DNA of 37,634 nt from JBEKHI01 sp050012355 (GCA_050012355.1 JBEKHI010000022.1:1-37634), one strand, 5' to 3'. Numbered from the stretch's first letter, positions 21,940 through 31,169 are shown. Notes: generated by a model not told the origin, from the letters alone. Numbers and translations: made by a program.

Positions 21940-22911
21940 ATGCTAGCTGCGCCCTTCCCCCGTCGCGAGCCGGCCACGGCCACGGTCGAGGTGATGGGTA
22001 AGCGCCTGGCGGCTCACGACGTCGTTGTGCTCGATCTTGCCGCCCCCGGCCGAGCGCGCCTACCTGACTGGACGCCTGGTGCCCACATCGACCTCGTGCT
22101 ACCCAACGGCATGACCCGGCAGTATTCGCTGTGCGGCGACCGCTGGGATGCGTACTCGTACCGGGTCGCCGTGCTGCGCGAGCCGTCGGGCCGGGATGCC
22201 TCGGCCTTCGTGCACCGCGCCCTGGCGGTGGGCGACCGGCTGGCCGTCGGCACCCCACGCAACAACTTTCCCCTGGTCCCGGCGGACGAGTACGTCTTCA
22301 TCGCGGGCGGCATCGGTATCACCCCGCTGGTTCCGATGGTGAATCAGGCCGTGCGGCAGCGGATCCGGTGGCGCCTGCTGTACGCCGGCCGCGGGCGAGC
22401 GTCCATGGTCTTCCTGGACGAGTCGGCGGGCTCGGGGCCGGATGTGCGCGTGGCCGCGCGGGACGAGGGCTCCCGCTTCGACCTCGCAGCCGAACTCGGG
22501 GCCCCGCGGGCGGGCGTCGCGGTGTACTGCTGCGGTCCGGACCGCCTGCTGCGAGCGGTCGAGGACCTGATGGCGGGCTGGCCGCCGTACACCCTTCGGA
22601 CCGAGCGGTTCACCCCGGCCGTACCCGCGTCCCACCCGCTGGACCAGTCATTCGAAGTCGAGCTCGCACGGACGGGTAAAACCTTGAAAGTACGTCCGGA
22701 CGAATCAGTCCTCTCCCGGCTTAAACAGGCTGGAGCTGACGTGCTCTCGTCGTGCGGAAGAGGCCTCTGCGGGACGTTCGAGGTCACGGTGCTAGAGGGT
22801 GAGCCCGAGCACCGGGATTCCCTGCTCGACGACGACGAGCGCCGGGCCGGCGACTGCATGTACGTCTGCGTGTCCCGGTCACGCACGCCCCGGCTCGTCC
22901 TCGACCTCTGA
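21940..22911 (+). CDS. PDR/VanB-type flavin reductase with a ferredoxin domain lacking one cluster cysteine
   Basis: 323 residues in the order of phthalate-dioxygenase-reductase proteins: flavin domain with RQYSLCG (60-66), NAD(P)H domain with FIAGGIGITPLVP (120-132) and VYCCGPDRLL (196-205), and a C-terminal plant-type 2Fe-2S domain. The cluster loop reads SCGRGLCGTFEV: Cys272 and Cys277 are present, but the third ligand, normally Cys in CGTC, is Phe280 (codon TTC at 22777-22779). The fourth, Cys310 in MYVCVSRS, is present, and an extra Cys306 stands close by. If functional it would pass electrons from NAD(P)H to the P450 encoded 26 bases downstream. The changed ligand may lower or abolish cluster binding, or Cys306 may substitute. 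Confidence 0.88.
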   Translation: MLAAPFPRREPATATVEVMGKRLAAHDVVVLDLAAPGRARLPDWTPGAHIDLVLPNGMTRQYSLCGDRWDAYSYRVAVLREPSGRDASAFVHRALAVGDRLAVGTPRNNFPLVPADEYVFIAGGIGITPLVPMVNQAVRQRIRWRLLYAGRGRASMVFLDESAGSGPDVRVAARDEGSRFDLAAELGAPRAGVAVYCCGPDRLLRAVEDLMAGWPPYTLRTERFTPAVPASHPLDQSFEVELARTGKTLKVRPDESVLSRLKQAGADVLSSCGRGLCGTFEVTVLEGEPEHRDSLLDDDERRAGDCMYVCVSRSRTPRLVLDL

Positions 22912-22937
22912 AACGCTCACGACCCGAGGGAGTTTCG

Positions 22938-24128
22938 ATGACCGGCGCGATGCCAGCCCACGACGGTGACCCCTTCAGCCACGACGTGCTGGATGATCCG
23001 CGGCAACTGCAGCACGAACTGCGCGAGGCCGGACCGGTCGTATACCTGACCCGGTACGACGTCTATGCCTTGGCGCGCTACGAACACGTGCACGCGGCGC
23101 TCGTCGATTGGCAGTCCTTCCAGTCGGGCGCGGGAGTCGGGCTGGCGAATCTTCGGCGCACCCCCACCCACCGGGCCGGCGTCCTGCTCGAGGCTGATCC
23201 GCCCCGCCATGATGCTCCGCGCCGCGTTCAGGGCAGGACACTGTCCGTGCGGGCCTTGCGGCCGTATCGCGACGTCTGGCGCGCGAAGGCCGAGGAACTG
23301 GTCGATGAAGTGCTGGCGGAAGGCCCGGAGTTCGACGCCTATACCCGGCTGGCCCGTGCCTTTCCGCTGCGCGTGTTTCCCGACGCGGTCGGTATCCCCG
23401 CCGAGGGACGGGAGAATCTGGTCCCCTTCGGCGATGCCAACTTCAACAGCTTCGGCCCGCGCAACGACCTGGTCCAGCGTGACGAGCACCGGCTACCAGG
23501 GCTCACCTACTGGGTGATGGCACAGACCGGTCGCGACGTGCTCAGCGATTCTGGATTCGGAGCCGCGATCTATGCCGCGAGCGATCGCCACGACATCCCG
23601 GCGGAGCGGGCTCCGTTCCTGGTTCGGTCGCTGCTGGCGGCCGGGGTCGACACCACCATCAGTGGCCTGTCGGCTGTGCTCTACGCGCTCGCCAGCTATC
23701 CGGCGCAGTGGGAGCGACTACGGGACAACCCCGCCCTCATCCGCGTCGCGTTCGACGAGGCCGTCCGGTGGGAGAGCCCGGTACAGACCTTTTTCCGTAC
23801 CGCCAGCCGCGACGTGCCAATCGGCGGACACGTGATCCCCGAGGGCGAGAAGATCCTGATGTTCCTGGGCGCGGCCAACCGGGACCCGCGGCGATGGGAC
23901 GACCCCGACGCCTTCGATCTGGACCGCGACCCGTCCGGGCACGTCGGCTTCGGCATGGGCATCCACCAGTGTGTCGGGCAGCACGTCGCCCGTCTCGAGG
24001 CGGAATCAGTGCTCCAGGTCCTGGTGAAGCGAGTTCGCGGGCTCGAGCTCACTGGACCGGTGGTCCGGCACCACAACAACACCTTGCGGGCGTGGGAAAG
24101 CATCCCGCTCCGGGTCAGGCCCGTATGA
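22938..24128 (+). CDS. Cytochrome P450 (CYP199-like aromatic monooxygenase type)
   Basis: 396 residues, soluble class I bacterial P450. I-helix oxygen motif AAGVDTT (A234-T240), E-x-x-R at E274-R277 (DEAVRW), heme loop GFGMGIHQCVGQHVARLEAE with axial Cys345. The overall reading (N-terminal DPFSHDVLDDPRQLQHELREAGPVVYL, TRYDVYALARYEHVHAALVDW, IPEGEKILMFLGAANRDPRRWDDPDAFDLDRDPSGHVGFG) resembles the CYP199/para-alkoxybenzoate group, which demethylates lignin-type aromatics, but I cannot fix the subfamily by eye. GAGGGAG (22925-22931) precedes the ATG. It forms an operon with the reductase immediately upstream, an economical self-sufficient pair. The substrate is unknown. Confidence 0.93.
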   Translation: MTGAMPAHDGDPFSHDVLDDPRQLQHELREAGPVVYLTRYDVYALARYEHVHAALVDWQSFQSGAGVGLANLRRTPTHRAGVLLEADPPRHDAPRRVQGRTLSVRALRPYRDVWRAKAEELVDEVLAEGPEFDAYTRLARAFPLRVFPDAVGIPAEGRENLVPFGDANFNSFGPRNDLVQRDEHRLPGLTYWVMAQTGRDVLSDSGFGAAIYAASDRHDIPAERAPFLVRSLLAAGVDTTISGLSAVLYALASYPAQWERLRDNPALIRVAFDEAVRWESPVQTFFRTASRDVPIGGHVIPEGEKILMFLGAANRDPRRWDDPDAFDLDRDPSGHVGFGMGIHQCVGQHVARLEAESVLQVLVKRVRGLELTGPVVRHHNNTLRAWESIPLRVRPV

Positions 24129-24174
24129 CAGTGCCGTTGGCTGGCGAGTTAGGCGCAGCCTCTAGGGTGTCGGC

Positions 24175-24939
24175 ATGGCCTCATGGTGGCATCGTGACAT
24201 GATCGCGGCGGGCAAGCTGCCGCTGATGCTGTGCTTTGTGGCCTTCGTCGTCACGTTCGTAGTGACCCGGGTGATCACCCGTGCGATCCGCGATGGCCGC
24301 GGCCCGTTCCGGAACCAGGTGACGGCGAGCGGGACCCACATTCATCACTCGGTCCCCGGCATCATCCTGCTGATCATCGGGGCTTTCACCGCGATCGGCG
24401 GTCCTGACTCGCTCGGCTGGCGGTCGTTCGCCGCGGTACTGGTCGGCATCGGCACATCGCTCGTCCTGGACGAGTTCGCGCTCATCCTGCACCTGCAGGA
24501 TGTGTACTGGAGCGGCGAGGGCCAGCTCTCAGTCGAAGCGGTGAGCCTGACAGCCGCCTGCCTCGGACTCGCTCTTGCCGGATTCAGCCCCTTCGGCGTA
24601 AGAGACATCGACAATATCGAGCTGACCCTGCGCCTGACCGCCACCGGAGTCCTCAGCGCCGATGGCGTGCTCTCCTTCATCTGCGTACTCAAGGGCAAGT
24701 ACCGGACCGCGCTGTTCGGCCTGTTCCTGCCGCCAGTGGCGGTGATCGGCGCTATCCGCCTCGCACGCCCGACCTCAATCTGGGCACGCCTCCGCTACCG
24801 GGGCAAGCGACTAGAACGCGCGACCCACCGTGCCGCCGACTTCGACCGCCGCTGGACCCCCCTCCAGACCGACTGGACAAACTTCGTCGGCGGCAAGCCA
24901 TCCCAGCCCAACCCGCCAGCTCCGCAACCGGGGGCGTAG
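24175..24939 (+). CDS. Conserved actinobacterial integral membrane protein
   Basis: 254 residues with about five to six hydrophobic segments: LPLMLCFVAFVVTFVVTRVI near the start, VPGIILLIIGAFTAIGG, FAAVLVGIGTSLVLDEFALIL, VEAVSLTAACLGLALAGF, ATGVLSADGVLSFICVL and ALFGLFLPPVAVIGAI. A polar motif HIHHSVPG lies before the second helix and DEFALILHLQDVYW after the third. These His and Asp/Glu residues in membrane regions suggest a metal or proton-related site. The C-terminus is cytoplasmic, basic, then Pro-rich. I have seen this pattern in unnamed actinomycete membrane proteins but know no function. It is convergent with the AfsR-type regulator, with only 9 bases between the stops. Confidence 0.75.
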   Translation: MASWWHRDMIAAGKLPLMLCFVAFVVTFVVTRVITRAIRDGRGPFRNQVTASGTHIHHSVPGIILLIIGAFTAIGGPDSLGWRSFAAVLVGIGTSLVLDEFALILHLQDVYWSGEGQLSVEAVSLTAACLGLALAGFSPFGVRDIDNIELTLRLTATGVLSADGVLSFICVLKGKYRTALFGLFLPPVAVIGAIRLARPTSIWARLRYRGKRLERATHRAADFDRRWTPLQTDWTNFVGGKPSQPNPPAPQPGA

Positions 24940-24948
24940 CCCCATACC

Positions 24949-27927
24949 TCACGTGGCCATGACCTGCAGTGGGCTGAGGGTGCGCCCGGCGGCGTATTCG
25001 GCCGCGAAGGTCCCGTCGCCCAGCGCGGCGCGCAGCCGCTGGCGGTCGAGCTCGGCGAGCCGGCCTTCCAGTGGCTCGATGGCAAGGCCTAGATCCGCGA
25101 AGGCTTGTTCGGCCGTGCCGTGCAGCCGCGCGGACCAGCCCGGGTCGGCCCGGCCGTGACCGGTCAGGGCCAGGCCGATCAGCGCGTAGGCGACTTGCGA
25201 TCTCATCGCCCCGCGCCTAGCCAGCACATATGACTCCGTGAACAACGCCTCGGCCGCGCCCAGCGAGCCGCTCAGGTACTCGGCCAGGCCAAGGTTGAAA
25301 GTCTCGCCCCAGATGGCGAACTGGTCGTTGAACCCGCGGGCGATGTCGAGCGATTCGGTCAGGTGCCGGCGGGCGGCGTCCAAGTCCCCCGCTGCCAGCT
25401 CGTAGTTGCCGAGGTTGCCAAGCGTCACCGCCATCTGGATCCGGTCACCGACCTGGCGGAAGAGCCGCAAGGTCTCGGCCGCATCGCGGGCCGCGCCCAC
25501 GTGGTCCCCGGCAATGTATATAGCGTGCGCCCGGGTGATAAGCAGGCGGGCGGTCAGGTGGGTTCGGCCGAGGATGCGGGCCAGGCTCAGGCCCCGTTCG
25601 ATGAGCGGCAACGCGGCATCCTGTTGTCCTTGGCGTACCAGGATCCAGGCATGCGTTTGCAGCAGTTCCGCGATCAGGGAGTCATCACCGCTGGCGCGAG
25701 CAATGGCCAGTGCCTCCTGGGAGTATTCCCCGGCGGTCGTGTAGCCGCTCGTCTGCCCGAGGAGGTGGGCCGCCTCGGCCAGCGCCCGGGCCCGTAGCGG
25801 CGTCGCTTCCTGGGCGCCAGGTGAGTTCAGCAGCGCGCGCAGCACTTCGGCTCCTTCGGAGGAGAGCCCCCAGCGCTGCCAGTACACGCGCAACGGGGTG
25901 GCCAGCCGCAGACCGGGTTCGGGGTCGGGCTGGGTCAGGCTGAAAGCGATCGCCGCCCGCAGGTTGCCCAGCTCGGCGTCGAGCCGGTCCAGCCAGGCGG
26001 CTTGATCGGCGCCTTTAAGCTGGACATCGGCATCCTCGGCCAGGACCAGATAGTAATCACGGTGCGCGGTCCGGGCGGCCTCGGCTACCTCCGGGCCGAG
26101 CGCCTCCAGTTGGCCGGCCGCGTACTGCCGGACGGTTTCCAGCAGCCGGTACCGGCCCGGGCCTGCCCCGGTGTCGCCGAACTGGACCAGGCTCTTGTCG
26201 ACCAGACTGCCCAGCAGTCCCAGTACCTCGGCCGCGGGTACGTCCGGCCCGGTGGCGATCGCGGCCGCCGCGGCTAGGTCGAACCCGCCGGCGAAGACCG
26301 ACAGCCGGGCCAGCATCGCCCGCTCGGCACCGGTCAGCAGGTCCCAGGACCAGTCCACCATCGCCCGCAGCGTCTGCTGCCGCGGCAGCCCCGCTCGCGA
26401 CCCTCCGGTCAGCAAAGCGAACCGCTCACCCAGCCGGCTCTCCAGCTCCACGGCCGGCAGTACCCGCAACCGGGCCGCGGCCAGCTCGATCGCCAGCGGC
26501 ATGCCATCCAGCCGCCGGGTGATCCGCCCGGCCACCTGCGCGGCCTCCTCATCCCAGGCCAGCGGCACCCCTTGGGCGGCTGCCCGGTCCGCCAGCAGCC
26601 GCACTGCCTCACTGGCCCGGATAACCCCGGCCGCGGCGCCCGCGGCCGGGACACCCATCGACGGCACCCGGTACACCCACTCTCCGCTGATGCCCAGTGG
26701 CTCCCGGCTGGTAGCCAGCAGAGTGATGTTCGGGCAGCCCCGCAGCAGCCCGTCGGCGAGCTCGGCGCAGGCCGCGATGACATGCTCGCAGTTATCCAGC
26801 AGCAACAGCAGGCTCCGCTCGCCTACCGCCTCCACCACCTTGTCCAGCACCGGCCGGCTCGGGTCCAACGGCACCCCCAGCACGCCAGCGACCGTCACCG
26901 CTACCAGGTCCTGGTCGCTCAGCGGGGCCAGCTCAGCGAACCACACCCCATCCCCGGCGCTGTCCAGCAGCCCGCCCGCCACCTGCAGCCCAAGCCGGGT
27001 CTTGCCCACCCCGCCCGCACCGGTCAGCGTGACCAGCCGGGCCCTGGCCACCAGTTCCCGCACCTCAGCGAGCTCACCCTCGCGTCCGATAAAGCTCGAC
27101 GCCTGCGCCGGCAGATTGTCCAGCGACCGTGGCGATGGACGGTGCCCGGGGTGCGCCGCCGCCGGCATCAGGGCAGGATCGGCGCGCAGGATCCGCTCGT
27201 GCAGGGCCTGCAACGCCGGCCCTGGGTCAATGCCCAGCTCGCTAGCCAGCAGGGACCTGATGTCCTGGTACGCGGCCAGCGCGTCGGCCTGACGCCCGGC
27301 CCGGTAGAGACCGGTGATCAGCAGGTTCCGCAACTGCTCATCCAGCGGGTGCTCGTCAACCAGGGCGACGAGTTCGGGCAGTACCCGATCCAGCTCGCCT
27401 AGGTCCAGTTCGGCGCGCAGCCGCGCTGTCTGGGCCGACATACCGAGCCGTTCCAGGATGGTACGTTGCCGGCTCGCGAACGGGCCGGGTAGCCCGGCCA
27501 GCGGGGTGCCGTGCCACAGCTCCAGCCCGTTGACCAGTTCCGCCCGCCACGTCGCGACGTCGCCGGCCTGACGAGCACGCTCGCCATCGGCCAGGTGGCG
27601 CCGGAAGACGGTGACATCGAGTTCCTCAGCCGACAAGTCAAGCTGATAGCCGCCGGCCACCGACCGGATAACCGGACCGGCCGCGGTGTCACTCTCCAAG
27701 ACCCGGCGCAGCCGGGAGATGTAGGTGCGGACGGTGCCGGCCGCCGCGCCAGGTACGTCCTCATCCCAGAGCGCGTCGATCATGTCCTCAACGGAGACTG
27801 GCGTGCCGTGGCGAAGCAGCAGGGCGGCCAGCACCGCACGCTGCTGCGGCGAACCGACATCCAGCTCGGAGCCGGCTTGCCACCCGCGAACAGAACCGAG
27901 AACAGTGAACCAGCTGCCGGTAGCCAA
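24949..27927 (-). CDS. AfsR/SARP family transcriptional regulator (BTAD + NB-ARC + TPR)
   Basis: 992 residues from a TTG start at 27927, supported by GAGGGG 6 bases upstream and by the protein beginning just before the SARP DNA-binding domain. That domain (FTVLGSVRGW, then SPQQRAVLAALLLRHGTPVSVEDMIDALW and GTVRTYISRLRRVLE) is OmpR-like. The BTAD domain follows at about 95-240 (LDVTVFRRHLADGERARQAGD, LYRAGRQADALAAYQDIRSLLASELGIDPGPALQALHERIL). Next is an NB-ARC ATPase (SSFIGREGE, Walker A GAGGVGKT, LLLLLDNCEHV, RLDGMPLAIELAAARL) and C-terminal TPR repeats. Regulators of this type activate secondary-metabolite genes in response to phosphorylation or ligand. No biosynthetic cluster is apparent nearby apart from the P450 and peptidoglycan genes. 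Confidence 0.93.
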   Translation of the reverse strand: MATGSWFTVLGSVRGWQAGSELDVGSPQQRAVLAALLLRHGTPVSVEDMIDALWDEDVPGAAAGTVRTYISRLRRVLESDTAAGPVIRSVAGGYQLDLSAEELDVTVFRRHLADGERARQAGDVATWRAELVNGLELWHGTPLAGLPGPFASRQRTILERLGMSAQTARLRAELDLGELDRVLPELVALVDEHPLDEQLRNLLITGLYRAGRQADALAAYQDIRSLLASELGIDPGPALQALHERILRADPALMPAAAHPGHRPSPRSLDNLPAQASSFIGREGELAEVRELVARARLVTLTGAGGVGKTRLGLQVAGGLLDSAGDGVWFAELAPLSDQDLVAVTVAGVLGVPLDPSRPVLDKVVEAVGERSLLLLLDNCEHVIAACAELADGLLRGCPNITLLATSREPLGISGEWVYRVPSMGVPAAGAAAGVIRASEAVRLLADRAAAQGVPLAWDEEAAQVAGRITRRLDGMPLAIELAAARLRVLPAVELESRLGERFALLTGGSRAGLPRQQTLRAMVDWSWDLLTGAERAMLARLSVFAGGFDLAAAAAIATGPDVPAAEVLGLLGSLVDKSLVQFGDTGAGPGRYRLLETVRQYAAGQLEALGPEVAEAARTAHRDYYLVLAEDADVQLKGADQAAWLDRLDAELGNLRAAIAFSLTQPDPEPGLRLATPLRVYWQRWGLSSEGAEVLRALLNSPGAQEATPLRARALAEAAHLLGQTSGYTTAGEYSQEALAIARASGDDSLIAELLQTHAWILVRQGQQDAALPLIERGLSLARILGRTHLTARLLITRAHAIYIAGDHVGAARDAAETLRLFRQVGDRIQMAVTLGNLGNYELAAGDLDAARRHLTESLDIARGFNDQFAIWGETFNLGLAEYLSGSLGAAEALFTESYVLARRGAMRSQVAYALIGLALTGHGRADPGWSARLHGTAEQAFADLGLAIEPLEGRLAELDRQRLRAALGDGTFAAEYAAGRTLSPLQVMAT

Positions 27928-28339
27928 AGCCTGCCCCTCGTATGGCGATAGAGCGCTTCCTCAACAAAGATTGGAACAGGCCGCTTAAGGCTGAATTTAC
28001 CCCTGCGGATTTCAAGACAGGGATCGGTGCCCGCCGCCAGGATCGGGTGGTCGCACGCTGGCGCTTCGCGGCCGCGGGCCCGTCCATTGACAAACTGTTG
28101 ACAAAACGTTCACGAGTCGCAACTAGGGTAAGCGTGTTCACCTGCGGCCTGCCGGGCTGTCACCCTTTTGGCAGAACACATCAACCACGAGTATTCGTGG
28201 CGCGGCCAGCGTCTGTCGTATCAGAGCGGCTCGTGGCGGCTAGCCCACCCATCTTGTTTGATACCGCAGGCGCGCTAGGCGGCAGTATCGCGGGGTTGCC
28301 GCCGCCGGGTGCTCGCTGATCACGTCTTGCGGGAGGAGC
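27928..28339. promoter_or_regulatory. Divergent regulatory region between the SARP and LAL regulators
   Basis: A 412-base gap without a credible gene. It holds two copies of TTGACA 11 bases apart (28087-28092 and 28098-28103; TTGACAAA repeated) with TAGGGT at 28124-28129, and a hairpin CCACGA-GTAT-TCGTGG at 28185-28200. The spacing from the second TTGACA to TAGGGT is 20 bases, longer than usual. A 125-codon frame at 27942-28319 has no family features and a composition unlike a gene. Confidence 0.45.
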
Positions 28340-31102
28340 ATGACCACGGGGGATGTACGGCGCTCCGGCGAAGATGCTGGCAGAAGCCCGCGACTCTACG
28401 GCCGGGAGCCTGAAATGGTGGTGCTCTCGGCCGCGCTCGACTCCTGTGCCGGAGGGCGTGCCCAGTCGCTGTTTTTCGAAGGGGCGGCGGGCACCAGCAA
28501 GAGCACTCTGCTGGCATGGGCGCGGGCGGACGCACGCCGCCGGGGGTGGGCCGTTCTTCCCGGGCGGGCCTCGGTTCTCGAGGCGGCAAACGACTTCGGC
28601 GTGCTGCGGCAGCTACTGGCCGCGCTACCGCCGCTGCCGGATGGCCGTCCGGCAGCGGCGCTTGGCCCGGTACCAGAGGATTCCTCGCCCTTCGAAGTGT
28701 TCGAGCGGGTGTCGGCTCACCTTCTCGACGCCGCCAGCCGTGATCCGGTTCTTATCGCGGTGGATGACCTGCAATGGTGTGACGCATCGTCGCTCCGCTG
28801 GCTCGCCTACCTCGCGAACCGGAGCACGGGCCTGCCGATTGCCCTCGTGCTGGCCGGTTCCCCGTGGGAACTGAGTGAGCACCGGTTCATGGTCGACGAA
28901 CTGGTCGCGTCCTGCGAGCGGCACCCGCTCGATCGATTGACGAAGACGCAGCTGCGCCGGTGGGTAGCCGATGTCCTAGGCGCGCCACCCGATGACGCAT
29001 TCGTCGAGGGGTGCTTCGAAGCGACCGGCGGCAACGGTGCGCTGCTGGCCGCGCTGCTGCCAGCGCTGGCCGCACGTCCGGTACCCCCGGCCGAGGGATC
29101 GCTGAACCTGCTGGAGAGCGTGGGCATCGCCGCCGTGTCGCGGCGCGTCATGCCGTGGATCAAACGCGGCGGCCCTGAGGCGCTTGCCGTCGCGCAGGCA
29201 GTGGCCATCCTCGACGACGACAGTTACCCCGTGCTGGTCGCCCGGCTGGCCGGACTCAGCCCGCACGGTGCCTCCCGCACGATCGATCAGCTGATCAAGC
29301 TCGACATCCTGTCGGACACCTCGCCGCTGCGCTTCGTGCACTCGCTGACCCGGGCCGTGGTGAACATGGAGATTAGCGCCGGCCTGCATACCTCGCTTCG
29401 CCTGCGCGCGTCACGCATCGTCCGCGACCGCCACACCGAGCCGGAACGGGCCGCGGCGCACCTGATGGCCGTTGACCTGGCCGGTGACCCTGATGCCCTG
29501 CCCATGCTCCGCGCCGCCGCCTCCTTCGCGCGCGACGGCGGACGTCCCGGCCCGGCGCTGCGATATCTGCGGCGGGCGCTGGCCGAGCCGATGTCCAACT
29601 CCACCCGGGCCGGAGTGCTGGCCGAGATCGGCGCCGTCGAGGCCGGCCTGGGCATTGCCAGTTCCGGAAGCACTCTCCGGCAGGCACTGTCACTAGCTGC
29701 CGATCCATCGCTCCGCGTCCGGATCGCCGTCGACCTGGCGTACGCGGACGCCGCCGCCGGAAACCCGCTGAGACCAGCCGTGGAAATCGTCGACGAGGCC
29801 CACGCTCACTTGCCACCCGATGAGCTCGCCGCTGAGGCGGAGTTCGGCGTCTTCCTGGCCTACGCGGATTCCGCCGACGCCAGTGAGTTCTTCAGCCAAC
29901 GACTGCCACGGCTCCGCGAACTGGCCGGCGACGACCCTCGCCTCGCCGCGCTGGCCGGAACGGTCGATGCCTGGTCCGACACCCGGCGGGGACGTGACCG
30001 GGCCGGGTGCGTTAGCCGGGCGCTGTCCGCGCTGCGGGCCATCGACCGCCGCAGCAGCTGGGAACCGCGGCTGCGGTGGCCGACGGTGAGCACGCTTATC
30101 GATGCCGAGGAATACGGCCTGGCCGAGACCGGCGGTCGCTTCGCCCATCGGCAGGGACCAGCAGGCGACAGCGCGCTTTCTGCCTATCTCCGAGGGCGGC
30201 TGGCGCACGGTCGCGGCGATCTGGAGGCGGCCCGGGCGGAGCTGGAAACCGCGCTGACCAATCCGTCGGCGGCCGGGACGACCGGTGTCGCGCGACTGGT
30301 GCAGGTGCTGATCGACCTCGGTGAGCTGGACGCCGCCGACCGCCTGATCTCCCGTGACGTGCCGACGGCGCCGACCAGCCCGGCCTGGGCGGCCGCCGCG
30401 CTGACGTTCGCCCAGGCGTCACTGAGCATGGCCCGCAACCAGCACCGGGAAGCGCTGCTGGGCTTCCTGGAAGCCGGACGGACTCTCACCGCGCTCGGCA
30501 TCGACAACCCATCCGTACTGCACTGGCGCTCGCAGGCCGCGCGCTGCCACGCCATGCTCGGTGACGTCGCCGCGGCGACGTCCCTGGCCGCCGAGGAAGT
30601 CACCCTCGCCCGGAGCTGGGGTACGCCGCGAGCGCTCAGCACCGCTCTCGCCGCGGCCGGCCTGGTCACCCTCGATCTCGATACGGCGCTTGAGGCAGTG
30701 ACGGTGCTCGAGGGAACCGACGCCGCGTCCCATCGCGCGGCGGCCCTGGTGGACCTAGGCGTGGTTCACTGGGAGACCGGCGACGCTGACCAGGCGCATG
30801 GCCATCTCCAGGCCGGGTATGCCCTCGCCCGCATGATCGGGGCCAAGCCGACCTGGCTGCGGGCGGCCCGGTACCTCAAGCACGCCGGGGGGCGGCCCGA
30901 CCTAGGCCGGATCAGCGGGGTGAGCGCGCTGACCGCGCAAGAGCGCGCCGTCGCGGAACTCGCCGCAACCGGCGCCACGAACCGGCAGATCGCTGACGAG
31001 ATGGTGCTCACTCAGCGCACCGTCGAGCAATACCTCACCAGCGCCTACCGGAAGCTAGGCATCACCGGGCGATCCCAGCTCGCTACCGCTCTGCCCCGCT
31101 GA
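28340..31102 (+). CDS. LAL-type LuxR family regulator (AAA ATPase, helical repeats, C-terminal HTH), Walker A altered
   Basis: 920 residues. N-terminal ATPase: RLYGREPEM, a P-loop reading GAAGTSKST at 48-56, Walker B VLIAVDDLQWCD; then a long helical repeat region; and a LuxR/GerE HTH at the end (LTAQERAVAELAATGATNRQIADEMVLTQRTVEQYLTSAYRKLGITGRSQL). Large ATP-binding LuxR regulators activate transcription of secondary-metabolite or sugar genes. The P-loop normally reads GxxGxGK[ST]; here the Gly before Lys is Ser53 (codon AGC), which could impair ATP binding. GGGAGG lies only 3 bases from the ATG at 28340, a short spacing, but no better start exists. It is divergent from the SARP gene and upstream of the ddl-murF cluster in the same direction. 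Confidence 0.9.
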   Translation: MTTGDVRRSGEDAGRSPRLYGREPEMVVLSAALDSCAGGRAQSLFFEGAAGTSKSTLLAWARADARRRGWAVLPGRASVLEAANDFGVLRQLLAALPPLPDGRPAAALGPVPEDSSPFEVFERVSAHLLDAASRDPVLIAVDDLQWCDASSLRWLAYLANRSTGLPIALVLAGSPWELSEHRFMVDELVASCERHPLDRLTKTQLRRWVADVLGAPPDDAFVEGCFEATGGNGALLAALLPALAARPVPPAEGSLNLLESVGIAAVSRRVMPWIKRGGPEALAVAQAVAILDDDSYPVLVARLAGLSPHGASRTIDQLIKLDILSDTSPLRFVHSLTRAVVNMEISAGLHTSLRLRASRIVRDRHTEPERAAAHLMAVDLAGDPDALPMLRAAASFARDGGRPGPALRYLRRALAEPMSNSTRAGVLAEIGAVEAGLGIASSGSTLRQALSLAADPSLRVRIAVDLAYADAAAGNPLRPAVEIVDEAHAHLPPDELAAEAEFGVFLAYADSADASEFFSQRLPRLRELAGDDPRLAALAGTVDAWSDTRRGRDRAGCVSRALSALRAIDRRSSWEPRLRWPTVSTLIDAEEYGLAETGGRFAHRQGPAGDSALSAYLRGRLAHGRGDLEAARAELETALTNPSAAGTTGVARLVQVLIDLGELDAADRLISRDVPTAPTSPAWAAAALTFAQASLSMARNQHREALLGFLEAGRTLTALGIDNPSVLHWRSQAARCHAMLGDVAAATSLAAEEVTLARSWGTPRALSTALAAAGLVTLDLDTALEAVTVLEGTDAASHRAAALVDLGVVHWETGDADQAHGHLQAGYALARMIGAKPTWLRAARYLKHAGGRPDLGRISGVSALTAQERAVAELAATGATNRQIADEMVLTQRTVEQYLTSAYRKLGITGRSQLATALPR

Positions 31103-31147
31103 TCCCGCGGTACTCATCTCAATGGATCCGGCGCGGCGTACTGGCCA

Positions 31148-31169
31148 GTACCGGGAAATTACCCGGTAC
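31148..31169. promoter_or_regulatory. Palindrome GTACCGGG-N6-CCCGGTAC upstream of the ligase gene
   Basis: Perfect 8-bp arms around AAATTA. The right arm is the first of three direct repeats at 31158, 31180 and 31202; the left arm is the same motif inverted. Confidence 0.6.

Noticed and set aside
27942..28319. 125-codon open frame between the SARP and LAL regulators
   Set aside because: No ribosome site, no family features, and it runs through the AT-rich divergent promoter region and its repeats.
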